Positions 50,183-59,844 of a DNA stretch of 64,000 bases are shown here, piece by piece. This DNA comes from Ipomoea triloba. Its lineage: Eukaryota; Streptophyta; Magnoliopsida; Solanales; Convolvulaceae. The translations under genes and the position numbers were made by a program. The notes under the pieces are model-generated. The model saw only the letters and a list, made by a program, of their open reading frames with translations. It had not been told where the DNA came from and did not search any database. Location: NCBI RefSeq assembly GCF_003576645.1, contig NC_044917.1:10116198-10180197 (forward strand), given 5' to 3'. The first letter of the stretch is position 1. The number at the start of each line of letters is the position of its first letter.

Positions 50183-52666
50183 ATGGAAACAAATATGAGT
50201 AATATGGTACGATTGAATGGTAGAAATTATCACATTTGGAAAGCCAAGATGAAGGATCTCCTGTTTGTGAAAAAGTTACATCTACCTGTGTTTGCAAGTG
50301 CAAAGCCTGAAAATATGTCAGATGAGGAGTGGGACTTTGAGCACCAACAAGTTTGTGGTTATATTCGACAGTGGGTTGAAGATAATGTTTTGAACCACAT
50401 TATTAATGAGACACATGCCAGGAGCCTATGGAGTAAACTTGAAACCTTGTATGCCTCTAAGACAGGCAATAATAAGTTGTTTTTGTTGAAGCAGTTGATG
50501 AATATAAGATACAGTGAAGGAACATTGATCAATGATCATGTTAATGATTTTCAGGGCGTTCTTGATCAGTTGTCCGGTATGGGCATCAAATTTGAGGATG
50601 AGGTACTTGGTTTCTGGTTGCTTAACACTCTACCAGATTCTTGGGAAACATTTCGGGTTTCTTTGACCAATTCAGCTCCCAACGGTGTTGTGACCATGGA
50701 ATATGTTAAGAGTGGTATCTTGAATGAGGAAGCAAGGAGAAGATCTCAAGACACTTCTACTTCTACTTCGCAGTCAGATATTTTGGTTACAGATTATAGG
50801 GGGAGAAACAATCAAAGGGGTCAGAAAGGTAGAGATATTGAATGTCATTATTGTGGCAAGAAAGGGCACATCAGGAAGTATTGCTTCAAGTTGAAAAGAG
50901 ATAAGAAGCAAGAACAGAATGATGGTGACACCGAGAACCAAGTTGCAACGGTAGTTAGAGCAGATTTACTAGTTGCTTTTGATGAGAATGCCATCAACGT
51001 TGCATGCCATGAAACAACTTGGATTGTGGATTCAGGTGCAGCCTACCATGTTACACCAAGGAAGGAATTCTTTTCTTCATATACTCCAGGTGACTTTGGA
51101 GAACTCAGAATGGGTGATGATGGTCAGGTGAAGGTGACGGGTACCGGTACAGTTTGCCTTGAGACAAGCAATGGCGCAATTTTGGTACTTAAAGATGTTA
51201 AGCATGTACCAGATATCAGACTGAATCTTATTTCTACAGGAAAACTTGATGATGATGGTTTCTGTTGTTTCTTTGGTGATGGGCATTGGAAAATCACTAA
51301 AGGCTCGCTGGTTGTTGCACGAGGTAACAAGCATTCTAACTTGTACCCTTTGCAAAGTTCTATTTCTGATGATTCAGTGAATGTGGTAGAAAAAGAATGT
51401 GTATCAGAATTGTGGCATAAACGACTTGGTCACATGAGTGTGAAGGGGATTGATTATCTTGCCAAGAAGAGTAAGCTTTCTGGGGTAAAGGAGGCTAAAT
51501 TGGACAAGTGTGTTCACTGCTTGGCTGGAAAACAGAGAAGGGTTTCTTTCATGAGCCATCCTCCTACAAGAAAGTCAGGGCCACTTGAGTTGATACATTC
51601 TGATGTGTGTGGACCAATGAAGGTTAGGTCACTTGGAGGAGGTGCATATTACTTTGTAACCTTTATTGATGACTATTCTAGGAAACTCTGGGTCTACACT
51701 TTGAAGCACATAAGTGATGTGCTTGGTGTGTTTAAAGAGTTTCATGCCCTTGTTGAGAGACAGACAGGGAAGAAATTGAAGTGCATCCGTACTGATAATG
51801 GCGGTGAATATTGTGGACCGTTTGATGAGTATTGCAGAAGGTACGGTATCAGGCATCAGAAAACTCCTCCTAAGACACCTCAGTTAAATGACTTAGCAGA
51901 AAGGATGAACCGGACTATTATGGAGAGAGTCAGATGTATGCTTGATGATGCAAAGTTGCCTAGTTCTTTCTGGGCTGAGGCAGTTTCCACAGCTGTTCAT
52001 GTTATCAATTTATCTCCCGTTGTTGCTTTGAAATATGAAGTTCCTGATAAAGTTTGGTGTGGAAAGGAAGTTTCTTACGATCACCTTAAAGTCTTCGGTT
52101 GTAAGGCATTTGTGCATGTTCCAAGAGATGAGAGATCTAAGTTGGATTCGAAGACTAGAGAGTGCATTTTCATTGGTTATGGGTTTGATGAATTTGGCTA
52201 CAGGCTGTATGATCCAGTTCAGAAGAAGCTAGTCAGAAGTCGTGATGTAGTGTTCTTTGAAAATCAAACCATTGAGAATATTGACAAAGTGAAAGAGCCA
52301 GAATCTCATGCTAGTGGAAGTTTGGTTGACATTGAGCTAGTTTACCACAGAGGTACACATGATGTTGATGAGGTTCAGGAAAATGTTCAGAATGGTGATC
52401 TTGTACCAGAATATCAGGATGATGCAGCTAATGTAGATGGTCATGTTGATGATGTTGTGCACCAGGAACAGGAGGTTCCTTCGCAGGTTCCAGTTGATCT
52501 TCCGAGAAGGTCTGTTAGGGAGCGGATACCATCTACTCGTTATTCTTCTAGTCAGTATGTGCTTTTGACTGAAGGGGGAGAAAACATGAGTCTTATGAAG
52601 AAGCTGTGGAGAGTGAGCAAAAGGGACAATGGCCTGAGGTTCGTTGCTCTATCGCCGAGTTGGTGA
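50183..52666 (+). CDS. Copia gag-protease-integrase polyprotein lacking reverse transcriptase
   Basis: 827 residues from the first ATG. Order: Gag of the UBN2 type (about 10-200, opening with LNGRNYHIWKAKM), zinc knuckle CX2CX4HX4C from Cys221, aspartic protease DSGA at Asp283, gag-pre-integrase (ELWHKRLGHMS), and integrase with HX..CX2C zinc fold and catalytic triad Asp474, Asp538, Glu573. It carries the typical integrase tail and the LTEGGE linker that normally leads into reverse transcriptase, but a frame change near 52583 and a large deletion follow, and the ORF ends after about 28 unrelated residues, about 30 bp before the 3' LTR. No RT (YVDD) or RNase H is present anywhere. Gag and integrase could still be made. 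Confidence 0.93.
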   Translation: METNMSNMVRLNGRNYHIWKAKMKDLLFVKKLHLPVFASAKPENMSDEEWDFEHQQVCGYIRQWVEDNVLNHIINETHARSLWSKLETLYASKTGNNKLFLLKQLMNIRYSEGTLINDHVNDFQGVLDQLSGMGIKFEDEVLGFWLLNTLPDSWETFRVSLTNSAPNGVVTMEYVKSGILNEEARRRSQDTSTSTSQSDILVTDYRGRNNQRGQKGRDIECHYCGKKGHIRKYCFKLKRDKKQEQNDGDTENQVATVVRADLLVAFDENAINVACHETTWIVDSGAAYHVTPRKEFFSSYTPGDFGELRMGDDGQVKVTGTGTVCLETSNGAILVLKDVKHVPDIRLNLISTGKLDDDGFCCFFGDGHWKITKGSLVVARGNKHSNLYPLQSSISDDSVNVVEKECVSELWHKRLGHMSVKGIDYLAKKSKLSGVKEAKLDKCVHCLAGKQRRVSFMSHPPTRKSGPLELIHSDVCGPMKVRSLGGGAYYFVTFIDDYSRKLWVYTLKHISDVLGVFKEFHALVERQTGKKLKCIRTDNGGEYCGPFDEYCRRYGIRHQKTPPKTPQLNDLAERMNRTIMERVRCMLDDAKLPSSFWAEAVSTAVHVINLSPVVALKYEVPDKVWCGKEVSYDHLKVFGCKAFVHVPRDERSKLDSKTRECIFIGYGFDEFGYRLYDPVQKKLVRSRDVVFFENQTIENIDKVKEPESHASGSLVDIELVYHRGTHDVDEVQENVQNGDLVPEYQDDAANVDGHVDDVVHQEQEVPSQVPVDLPRRSVRERIPSTRYSSSQYVLLTEGGENMSLMKKLWRVSKRDNGLRFVALSPSW

Positions 52667-52685
52667 TTACTTTCACATAGTCGGT

Positions 52686-52696
52686 AGGGGGAGATT
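52686..52696 (+). other. Copia polypurine tract
   Basis: AGGGGGAGATT directly before the 3' LTR, the plus-strand priming site. Confidence 0.85.
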
Positions 52697-53533
52697 TGTT
52701 GGGGTCCCTCCTATGTGAGAATTGAGCTGGCAGCATAAAGACAAACAAAAAAAACAACAAATAAAATGTAGTGGGAAGCATTTGGTAGTGTTTACTTTGT
52801 CAGCAAGTGGAAAAGCAAGCAAGCATGCATTATTCCCATTTTTTTTGTTGTGTTCGGCAGTAGAGATGCAGCAAGTGGAGTGAATTATTTTTCATTCCCA
52901 TTCTTCTCTCTTTTTCGGCCAACAGAAAAAAAAAACACAGAGAGGCAATGAGTTCGGCAGTTCAGCAGAGGAAGAAAAACTCATTTTTCTTCTTCCTCTT
53001 CTTTTGGCATTCGGCGGTTCATCAGTAGAAGGAACAAACTATTTTCTCCTTCATCTTTGGTGCAGTTTTGCCGTGCTAATTTGCCGTGGGTTTGCCTAGT
53101 TCTTGGGTACTATCTTCATCAAATATTTGAGGTCAGCTTGTATTTATTCCAGGCATCTCTTTGGATAATCTCGTAATATTTGTATTCATTTTACCTTGTT
53201 CGTGGTAGTTGAATATTTTGAGTACGAGATATTATTCCTTTTAGCCTGTGAATATTATAAGAATGTTTTGGCCTAGGAGTTGTTGTATTTGATGATTTGT
53301 GGATGTATGGCTCGTGTGGTAGCCTAAAACTTTGTACCCGAGATTTGTGATATAGTGGAAATTGTTGTTGTTGGTGGCCCGTGGTTTTTCCCCGTGGTTT
53401 TGGGGTTTTCCACGTAAATCTTGTGTTTCTTGTGTTCATATTTATTTTTGGGCTATTGTGTATTATCTCGTATTTGTGTACCGTGTCGGGTCTGTGATTT
53501 TGATTGTCACAGGAGGTGGGATTTTTCCCAACA
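52697..53533 (+). repeat. Copia 3' LTR
   Basis: 837 bp. Its last bases form an open frame with the downstream host exon, but the start there would be TTG, not ATG. An out-of-frame ATG sits exactly at the junction (53535). Confidence 0.95.
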
Positions 53534-56500
53534 GATGAGTGGGTGATCACCCTTGCTTTTCCTTATGGAGAACGGCTCAACCGTGGGAATATCTCTCCTG
53601 GGATTTATGCTTTTCTTCCTACAGAAATGGTCACAAACTTCCCCTTCATTATTCAGGCAGACTTCTTGCTATCATCTTCCAGGGAGGCCATTCTTTTGAA
53701 TAGCAAATGGAATAAGGGAATTCTCAACTGTGTTTCTGTGGCCTTCTTAGCAGCATTCACCTCCTTAGTTAAAGCCAACCAAGATGCTCCCATTTCTACT
53801 CTAGTTCATATGTTTAACTTTCTGCCACTTAAAGCTTCTCCACATTCCAGTCTTGACTCCATCAAAGACTCAATCAGAGAGAAACTTCTCCAGGAGGATA
53901 TTATGCCGTCTCACTCAAATACAACCCAGAAGTTTTTCAGAAAACCAAATCAAGTTGGAAGGCTAAAGCCTGCCTTTTGGACATTGGTGGATAAGGCAAG
54001 GAAGCAAGGGGTGAGTTTTCTCAACACCTCTTCCCACGGGAAATATATTCTCAACCATGCATTTGATCAGGCGAAGTACAAGGACATTTTGAAGTTTTTG
54101 GATGTAAAGTTTGTAGAAGATGAGTGGTATTCGAAGTGCATTCAGAGTTTTGATCTTGTCTTGGGTGTCCCTAAGGATCTATACCTGGAACTTCTGTTAT
54201 TTGTTGCTGACAAGTGGGGGCCATTTTCAAAGACGAGTATGGTGAAAATACCATTGTTGAAGTATCTTGACAGTAACCTGAATATTGGATTGTGTAGTGT
54301 GAATTCTGCTTCCACAGGAGATCATCTAAGGCTGTTTATATGCACTTGCTCAGTTGATGCATCATGGCTGACAAGTTGGAACAGAGAGTTTCGTTGTGTT
54401 GGGGGATACTTCATTGCTGAATCAACACAAGAAGAACTTCCCAGTAGCCCTTCTAAGTGGCCGAAAGTGTTCGATTGGCTTTGCAGAAGGGTGAGGGTGG
54501 AGTCTGTAGACGTGCAAAACTATGCAGTTATGATCCGCGACTCACTGAGTCATGATCAGAAGCTTGTTCTTGCATATGCTCATTTCCTGTATCACTCATT
54601 CAAGCTGAAGTATTTGTCTGCAACCGAAATTGATTCGCTTTGTCTTGAAATGGCCCTTTTTGATGATTATGGGCGGGTGGCCACCAAAAGGAAGCGTGTT
54701 GTTGTACCTGCTGATGGAAGTAAATGGGTGCAGCTTCTTGGTCCCTCTAATCCATGGAAAAGAGAGGGTTACATTGAGCTGGGAGGAGAGTATTTGCATG
54801 CTCAAAGATATGCCGGTGTGTGTACCAACAAGGAAGAGCTCCTTGATTTTCTTAAGACTTATGCTGGTGTTTTGGATATTCCCAATTTGCCCCCTCCAGA
54901 TGCTTCACTTTCCAGTATGGCTTCCCCACTAACCAGGGATAATGCATTCCTGCTTTTAGGTTGGATTGATAAAATGAAAAAGAAAGAGATTCCAGAGACT
55001 TTCTTGAAATGCATAAGGGAAGGAAGCTGGCTTAGAGTCCATGTATGTGGTAATCCTGGCTACAGGCCCCCATCACAATCCTTCTTACCTTCCTCGTCCT
55101 GGGGAGATCATTTGCAGAATAGATCTTTGCCTGTTGATATTCCATTAGTTGATCAGGAGTTTTATGGTGATGAGATTTCTGAGTATAAAAATGCTCTGAG
55201 AACTGCTGGTGTTATGTTTGAGTTAAAGGAAGCCAGTGAATTTATTGGGAAGCACTTTATGTCTCTGTATGCTTCTTCTACATTGACAAAAAGTGATGTC
55301 ATTTCGATGCTGAATTTCATTAGGTATTTGAGGGCTAAAGTTCTCCCTCCTGATAACTTCATCAACAGTATCAAAGATGAGAGCTGGCTCCAAACAACTC
55401 AAGGCAACAAGACCCCGGGCCAATCTGTGTTTCTTGATATGGAATGGGCTGCTGCATCACAGATCAGCAACATCCCATTTGTTGATCAAAATTATTATGG
55501 CCATGAAATTCTTGCTTACAAGGAAGAACTCAAGCTTCTCGGTGTCATCTTTGGGTTCGATCAAAATTTCCAGCTAGTAGTTTCCAACTTGAAACCTTCA
55601 GGGTCATTGACTTCACTAAGTGCTGAAGCAGCTCTCCTGGCACTAAACTGTATTCGTCACCTAAATTTAGGTTCTTCTGATAGTCTATGCATAGCCCTCG
55701 CGGGCAATAGATGCTTAAAGACTGTGAGCAACGGATACAGATCTCCTGCTCAATGTTTCCTACCAGATCCAACCTGGGTTAGCCTTCTTCAGGTTTTCGA
55801 TGGCTTTCCTTGTATTGATGAGAAGTTCTATGGGAGTAAAATCAGTTTGTTCAAGAATGAGCTTGAAATGTTGGGTGTGGTGATTAGTTTTGAGGATGTT
55901 ACCAAGTCATTTGCTGAAGTTTTTAGACAGCAGACATCAAAATGTGCATTGAGTAAGAGCAATGCACTTTCTTTCCTGGAATGCTATAGGAATTTAAAAG
56001 CAAACGGCTTGAATTTACTAAAGTCAGATGAAGATATAGGGGAAGTTACTCAAGAGGTTAAGTGGCTTAGAACAAGACTTGGTAGTGCCTGTACACCCAA
56101 AGAGTGCATCTTGTTTGGTAAAGACTGGAAAGCCATTTCTTCTGTCTCTCTTTTACCATTTCTGGATGATGCTTATTATGACCAGGGAATTCTTGAGTAC
56201 AGAGCCGAGCTTTGTAGTATGGGCGTCACTACCACTTTCAAAAAAGGCTCAAAATTTGTTCTTGCAGGGCTCCGATTGCCCAAGAATCCTGGTGAAATTT
56301 CGCCTTCTGTTGCGTGTTCACTTCTGCACTGCTTAAGGAATTTGCAAGAGGCTGTTGACATGGATCTGATCTCCGTTCTCTTGGAGAAACTAGATCATAA
56401 GTGGATCAAGACTCAAGCAGCAGGTTATCAATCTCCAAAACAGTGTTTGCTATTTGGTTCTAGATGGAGTGGTAGGCTGAAGCAAGAAGATGGTCCTTTC

Positions 56501-57769
56501 ATAGATGACAAGTTTTATGGTCCAGATATTCTGTCATACACTAAAGAACTTCAGGCTTTGGGGGTAGTGGTTGAGGCAAAAAATGGATGCTCCTTGGTGG
56601 CTGATTACCTTTATGTGCACTCTAATCGTGGCACTATCAATCGGATATATACTTACTTGAATGATCACGGTTGGGTTCCTACCAGTGATGTAAGTGCAAA
56701 GATATGGATTCCCTATGGGGAGAATAGTGGGAAGTGGGTGAGTCCTAAGGATTGTGTTCTCCATGATAAAACCAATCATTTTGGTTCACACTTGTTTGTC
56801 TTAGAGAAGTATTACAGCAATGAATTGCTGGTTTTCTTCAGCAAACTTGGAGTTAATAGCAATCCTTCCCTGGAAAACTACTTGAAGCTTTGGAAGGAAT
56901 GGGAGTGTGCAAAGAGGAGATTACTACCTTCTGAGTGCTGTGCCTTTTGGGAGTTTATAGTGAACCATTGGAGCTCAAAGATGCAGAAACTTGTTGCAGA
57001 GAATCTATCCAAACTTCCTGTTTGTTCAGGCCAGGATGGGATTTTGTTGCTTGACAAAAACGATGTTTTTATAGCCAACGATCTCTACAAGAAGGACCTT
57101 TTTGAACAAAGCTCTGTGGATCCTCTGTTTGTTTGGTATCCCCAGCCAAGCCTGCCATCCCTGCCCAGAACCAAGCTTCTCAATATCTACAGAGAAATTG
57201 GTGTTGGGGCTTTGTCAGAATCTGCCCAGAATATGGGACTTTCTTCAATCAACTGTGCCGGGCTGGAACCGGCCACTCCGGAAATGATCTTCATTGGGAA
57301 AACCCTGTTCACTCTCATTCTTGGTTTCCTAGCTCAACCTTCTCTGGAGATGGAAGCTGAGAAGAGGCACGAGTCGGTCAGGCGGCTCGTAAACACCACC
57401 TTTCTCAAGCTGAAAGAACCAATTGCAGTTCAGTATAGGCTATCACTCTCGTCTGGGAAAACTCTGATTGCTAAGGCAAGGAGAATGATGGTGTGGGAGA
57501 GAGAGAGGTCCAAGTTCTTCATTACAGAGATCGATAAATCGGGTGGTTACAATTGTGTCCTGGAATATGCTACGTATTACTCAGAAGAAGTTTCTAAGGG
57601 GATATTGTGGGAGAAAGAAGATGCGGTGTGTGAGCTTGCTGAACTCATCAGGTTGGGGTTCATCGTCAAGTTTGATAAGGTAGCTATCAGCTTACTGATG
57701 AAGATAAACAATCTTCAGATTTTCAAGGAAGATGAACTGTTTCTGTCTTCTGTTTTTCCTGCTGAATAG

Positions 57770-58319
57770 ATGGTTGGTATGTTTTCTTCTTTTCCATTTT
57801 TAGTGGATGTTTTCTGTTATTTGTGCACTGATTTCCATTTATGTAAATTCACAGATTTGGCACTGGTAGTTTGCAATGGTGGTGTGGGGCGGTGGCAACC
57901 GAGAAACTCCAACAACTCTTCTTTTGTTTTGCATTCTCTTGTCAAAATGATGTTATCATTAATGTCTTTTTCTTTTGGTTGAATGAACTGGGCATTCGTC
58001 TAGTATTTGTATGTTTTACATGGACTATTTCATACATACCACATTTGCTTATAAGTTCTGTTCCCAAAGTAAAGTAGCTATTAGCGTTTCAACTCTAAGC
58101 CAACTGACATTTGCCCAACTGAGCCAATGTTCCTATGGAGTATGGAAATTGATTGCATATTTCACATATGGACACCAATGCATATGGCATGAATTAGTTT
58201 AAATGTGATTTGATATAGCTATAGGTTTCATTTATCAATAATGTGCATTCACCTTCAGTAAAACTTTAGCAGAAAAGTAGGACTTACTATTTTCGTTTCT
58301 TAGTTCACTTTGATTTCAG
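57770..58319. other. 3' UTR of the NO VEIN-like gene and unassigned DNA
   Basis: No gene recognised. The final 40 bp lead to a TTTCAG acceptor-like site before the SWC4-like exon, so part is probably intron derived from the SWC4 source gene. Confidence 0.35.
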
Positions 58320-59019
58320 GGGATAGCAAGGAATCTGGATACAGAATGCTCTAAAGCTACATCATCTGCCCCTCCCCCTCGCGTCCTTTCTGAGGTTGTT
58401 GAGTCTATGGCATTTCACGAGAAGTACTTAGTTTCGAACTGTTGGTTGGGCTCTGTAATGTTTAGGTTTATGCCCTTACTGGAGGTCTGGCACCTCTGGT
58501 ATCAATCATTTTAAAAGACGAACACAGGCAGAGAATGAAAAGGTTACATGACTGTTGAACCCTTTTTTTTTTTTTTAATTGCTCTGTATTTTTTAATTTT
58601 AAATTCTTATTTAAGGCATTGATGTACTTCAATTCCCTCTTCAGATTACATGGCAATGGCTTCCTTTTGCAAATTCTGCCCGAAATGACAGTTTTCAACT
58701 ATACCACTGGGTTGTGAAATCTATTTTAAGTGTTGTGAGATTTATGTACAGAAAAGAGCTTTTCTGCCTCTTTTGTTTTTAGGTGAGTGTTGTAAATGGT
58801 GTTCTGCCAACAGGCAACTATTCGTTTGCTAAGTATAACAAGGTATGCTGAATAATCTTTCTATTATCATGTGAAGGTTTTATCATAGTCCTTATTGACA
58901 AATATGTCTTTCTCCAAAGCTTTCCTGTCCTAATTGATTTGTTTATTGATGATTGAATGCAGTCAGTGGATGTAATTGAATACACAGATGAGGAGTATGA
59001 GAAATATTTGACAGATCCC
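58320..59019 (+). pseudogene. SWC4/DMAP1 (SWR1 complex subunit 4) gene fragment, exons with introns
   Basis: Pieces of four consecutive exons of the chromatin-remodelling subunit SWC4. The first (58320-58333 and 58466-58542) reads GIAR.. then VYALTGGLAPL, interrupted by about 132 bp of filler. The next three are 58645-58710 (ITWQWLPFANSARNDSFQLY), 58783-58842 (VVNGVLPTGNYSFAKYNK) and 58963-59019 (SVDVIEYTDEEYEKYLTDP). Each is flanked by proper AG and GT borders, so this is a copy of genomic DNA, not a processed copy. The next expected exon (the SANT-like TWTKEETDQLF part) is absent. N-terminal and C-terminal parts of the gene are missing, so it is non-functional. Comparison is with the remembered Arabidopsis/human sequence. 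Confidence 0.82.
58334..58465 (+). other. Filler inside the SWC4 exon, with an NBR1-like stretch
   Basis: This sequence splits the SWC4-like exon. Bases 58351-58403 match NBR1 of this window (43038-43084): both have CTAAAGCTACATCATCTGCC, then TCCTTTCTGAG and GTTGAG, with a 6-bp insertion. Encoded residues are SKATSSAPP(PR)VLSEVVE versus SKATSSAPPVLSELVE. The rest (58404-58465) is not recognised. Confidence 0.65.
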
Positions 59020-59417
59020 GTAAGTATGTCAAGCATTAAATCTAAACAACAGTATCATTCTATAATCCCCTTAAAATAAACTTTATCCACGCTCCAACGA
59101 CTAGTTTATTCTATTAGTGGTACTGAATTTTAAACGATTTCTTTTTTTGCATGGCCGTTATGTTTTCGCTTGGTTATGTGTGTTTCTTGAGGGTTTGTTT
59201 TAGTTGGTTAGTTGCTTCTATTTTCTGAGAGGTCAATATGTTGGTCCAAAACTGTGTTGGAGGTTCATGGAATAAGGGTGATACTAGGGGTGTGCATTCT
59301 AATGTTAAATGAGTTATGCTCCAGCATACGTCATTGCAGTGCACACCAGTGGTGCATGCTTATTATAACCATGTGATTGCGATCAATGCCAAGTACACCC
59401 ATATATTTGAAATCATA

Positions 59418-59747
59418 TTCGGTCCGAACTCATGTATTGTAAGCACCAGGAATAAAGGGCATGTCTTTGTCAGGTAGTGATAGAATACTAATTTGCTATT
59501 TGTGGCTGTACTAAACTCCAAACTTGACAAGGGAATTCTGATACTGACTTTTTCTTGCTCTTGTTTGTGCAAGTGTTTGTATGGTTAATCTTATTCGGTC
59601 CAAACTCATGTAATGCAAACACCAGGAATAAAGTGCATGTCTTTGTCAGTTAGTGATTGAATACTAATTTGCTATTTGTGGCTGTACTGAAGTCCAAACT
59701 TAAACTGACTTTTTCTTGCTCTTGTTTGTGCGTGTGTTTGTATGGTT
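59418..59747. repeat. Tandem duplication of about 170 bp
   Basis: Two adjacent copies, 59418-59586 and 59593-59747, share TTCGGTCC(G/A)AACTCATGTA, CACCAGGAATAAAG, GCATGTCTTTGTCAG, TACTAATTTGCTATTTGTGG and CTTTTTCTTGCTCTTGTTTG. The second copy lacks a small internal segment. No coding content. Confidence 0.8.
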
Positions 59748-59844
59748 CTATGGCAGTGTACATTTGAACCCATTTTTATTTACTCTGCTGCATCAGGTAC
59801 ATAATTGACTTGGATATTCAATTTAATGGTCAGACTTTCTAACA

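Larger units (their letters stand above)
49272..53533 (+). mobile_element. Young non-autonomous Ty1/Copia LTR retrotransposon
   Basis: A 4262-bp element with LTRs 49272-50110 (839 bp) and 52697-53533 (837 bp), both TGTTGGGG...CCCAACA. The target duplication GATGA lies at 49267-49271 and 53534-53538; joining the flanks restores the reading of the host exon (EVDEWVIT). The LTRs differ, on my reading, by one substitution (G/A before the A run near 49500/52925) and a 12 versus 10 A homopolymer, so insertion is recent. The single internal ORF has gag, protease and integrase, but reverse transcriptase and RNase H are missing, so it would need a partner element to move. Confidence 0.95.
47828..57769 (+). 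pseudogene. NO VEIN-like gene (HSP90-type ATPase N-terminus), split by a Copia element and frameshifted
   Basis: Large nuclear-type protein of the NO VEIN/sacsin-like group (At3g48770 type). Exons 47828-47992, 48083-48293, then one long exon 48753-49271 resuming at 53539-57769. The N-terminus has the Bergerat ATP-binding fold: HFLMELIQNAEDNEYEEG (N box), FNNEKGFSSNNVESIC (G1) and GYIGEKGIGFKNVF (G2). The large remainder contains five or so diverged repeats of a unit ending FYG..I..YK.EL..LGV. Removing the element and one target copy gives 5126 nt, which is not a multiple of three: near 49160 the frame jumps after NIDAES, with the expected continuation (SYHMWRQRFPVK) in another frame, so about 13 or 16 bases are missing compared with relatives. 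The frame without this correction stops at 49258. The downstream 1400 codons are fully open. In this copy the gene cannot make a complete protein. Confidence 0.88.

Noticed and set aside
53504..53538. Apparent protein start inside the Copia 3' LTR
   Set aside because: The start is TTG; plant nuclear genes use ATG. It is an accidental open frame joining the LTR to the host exon.
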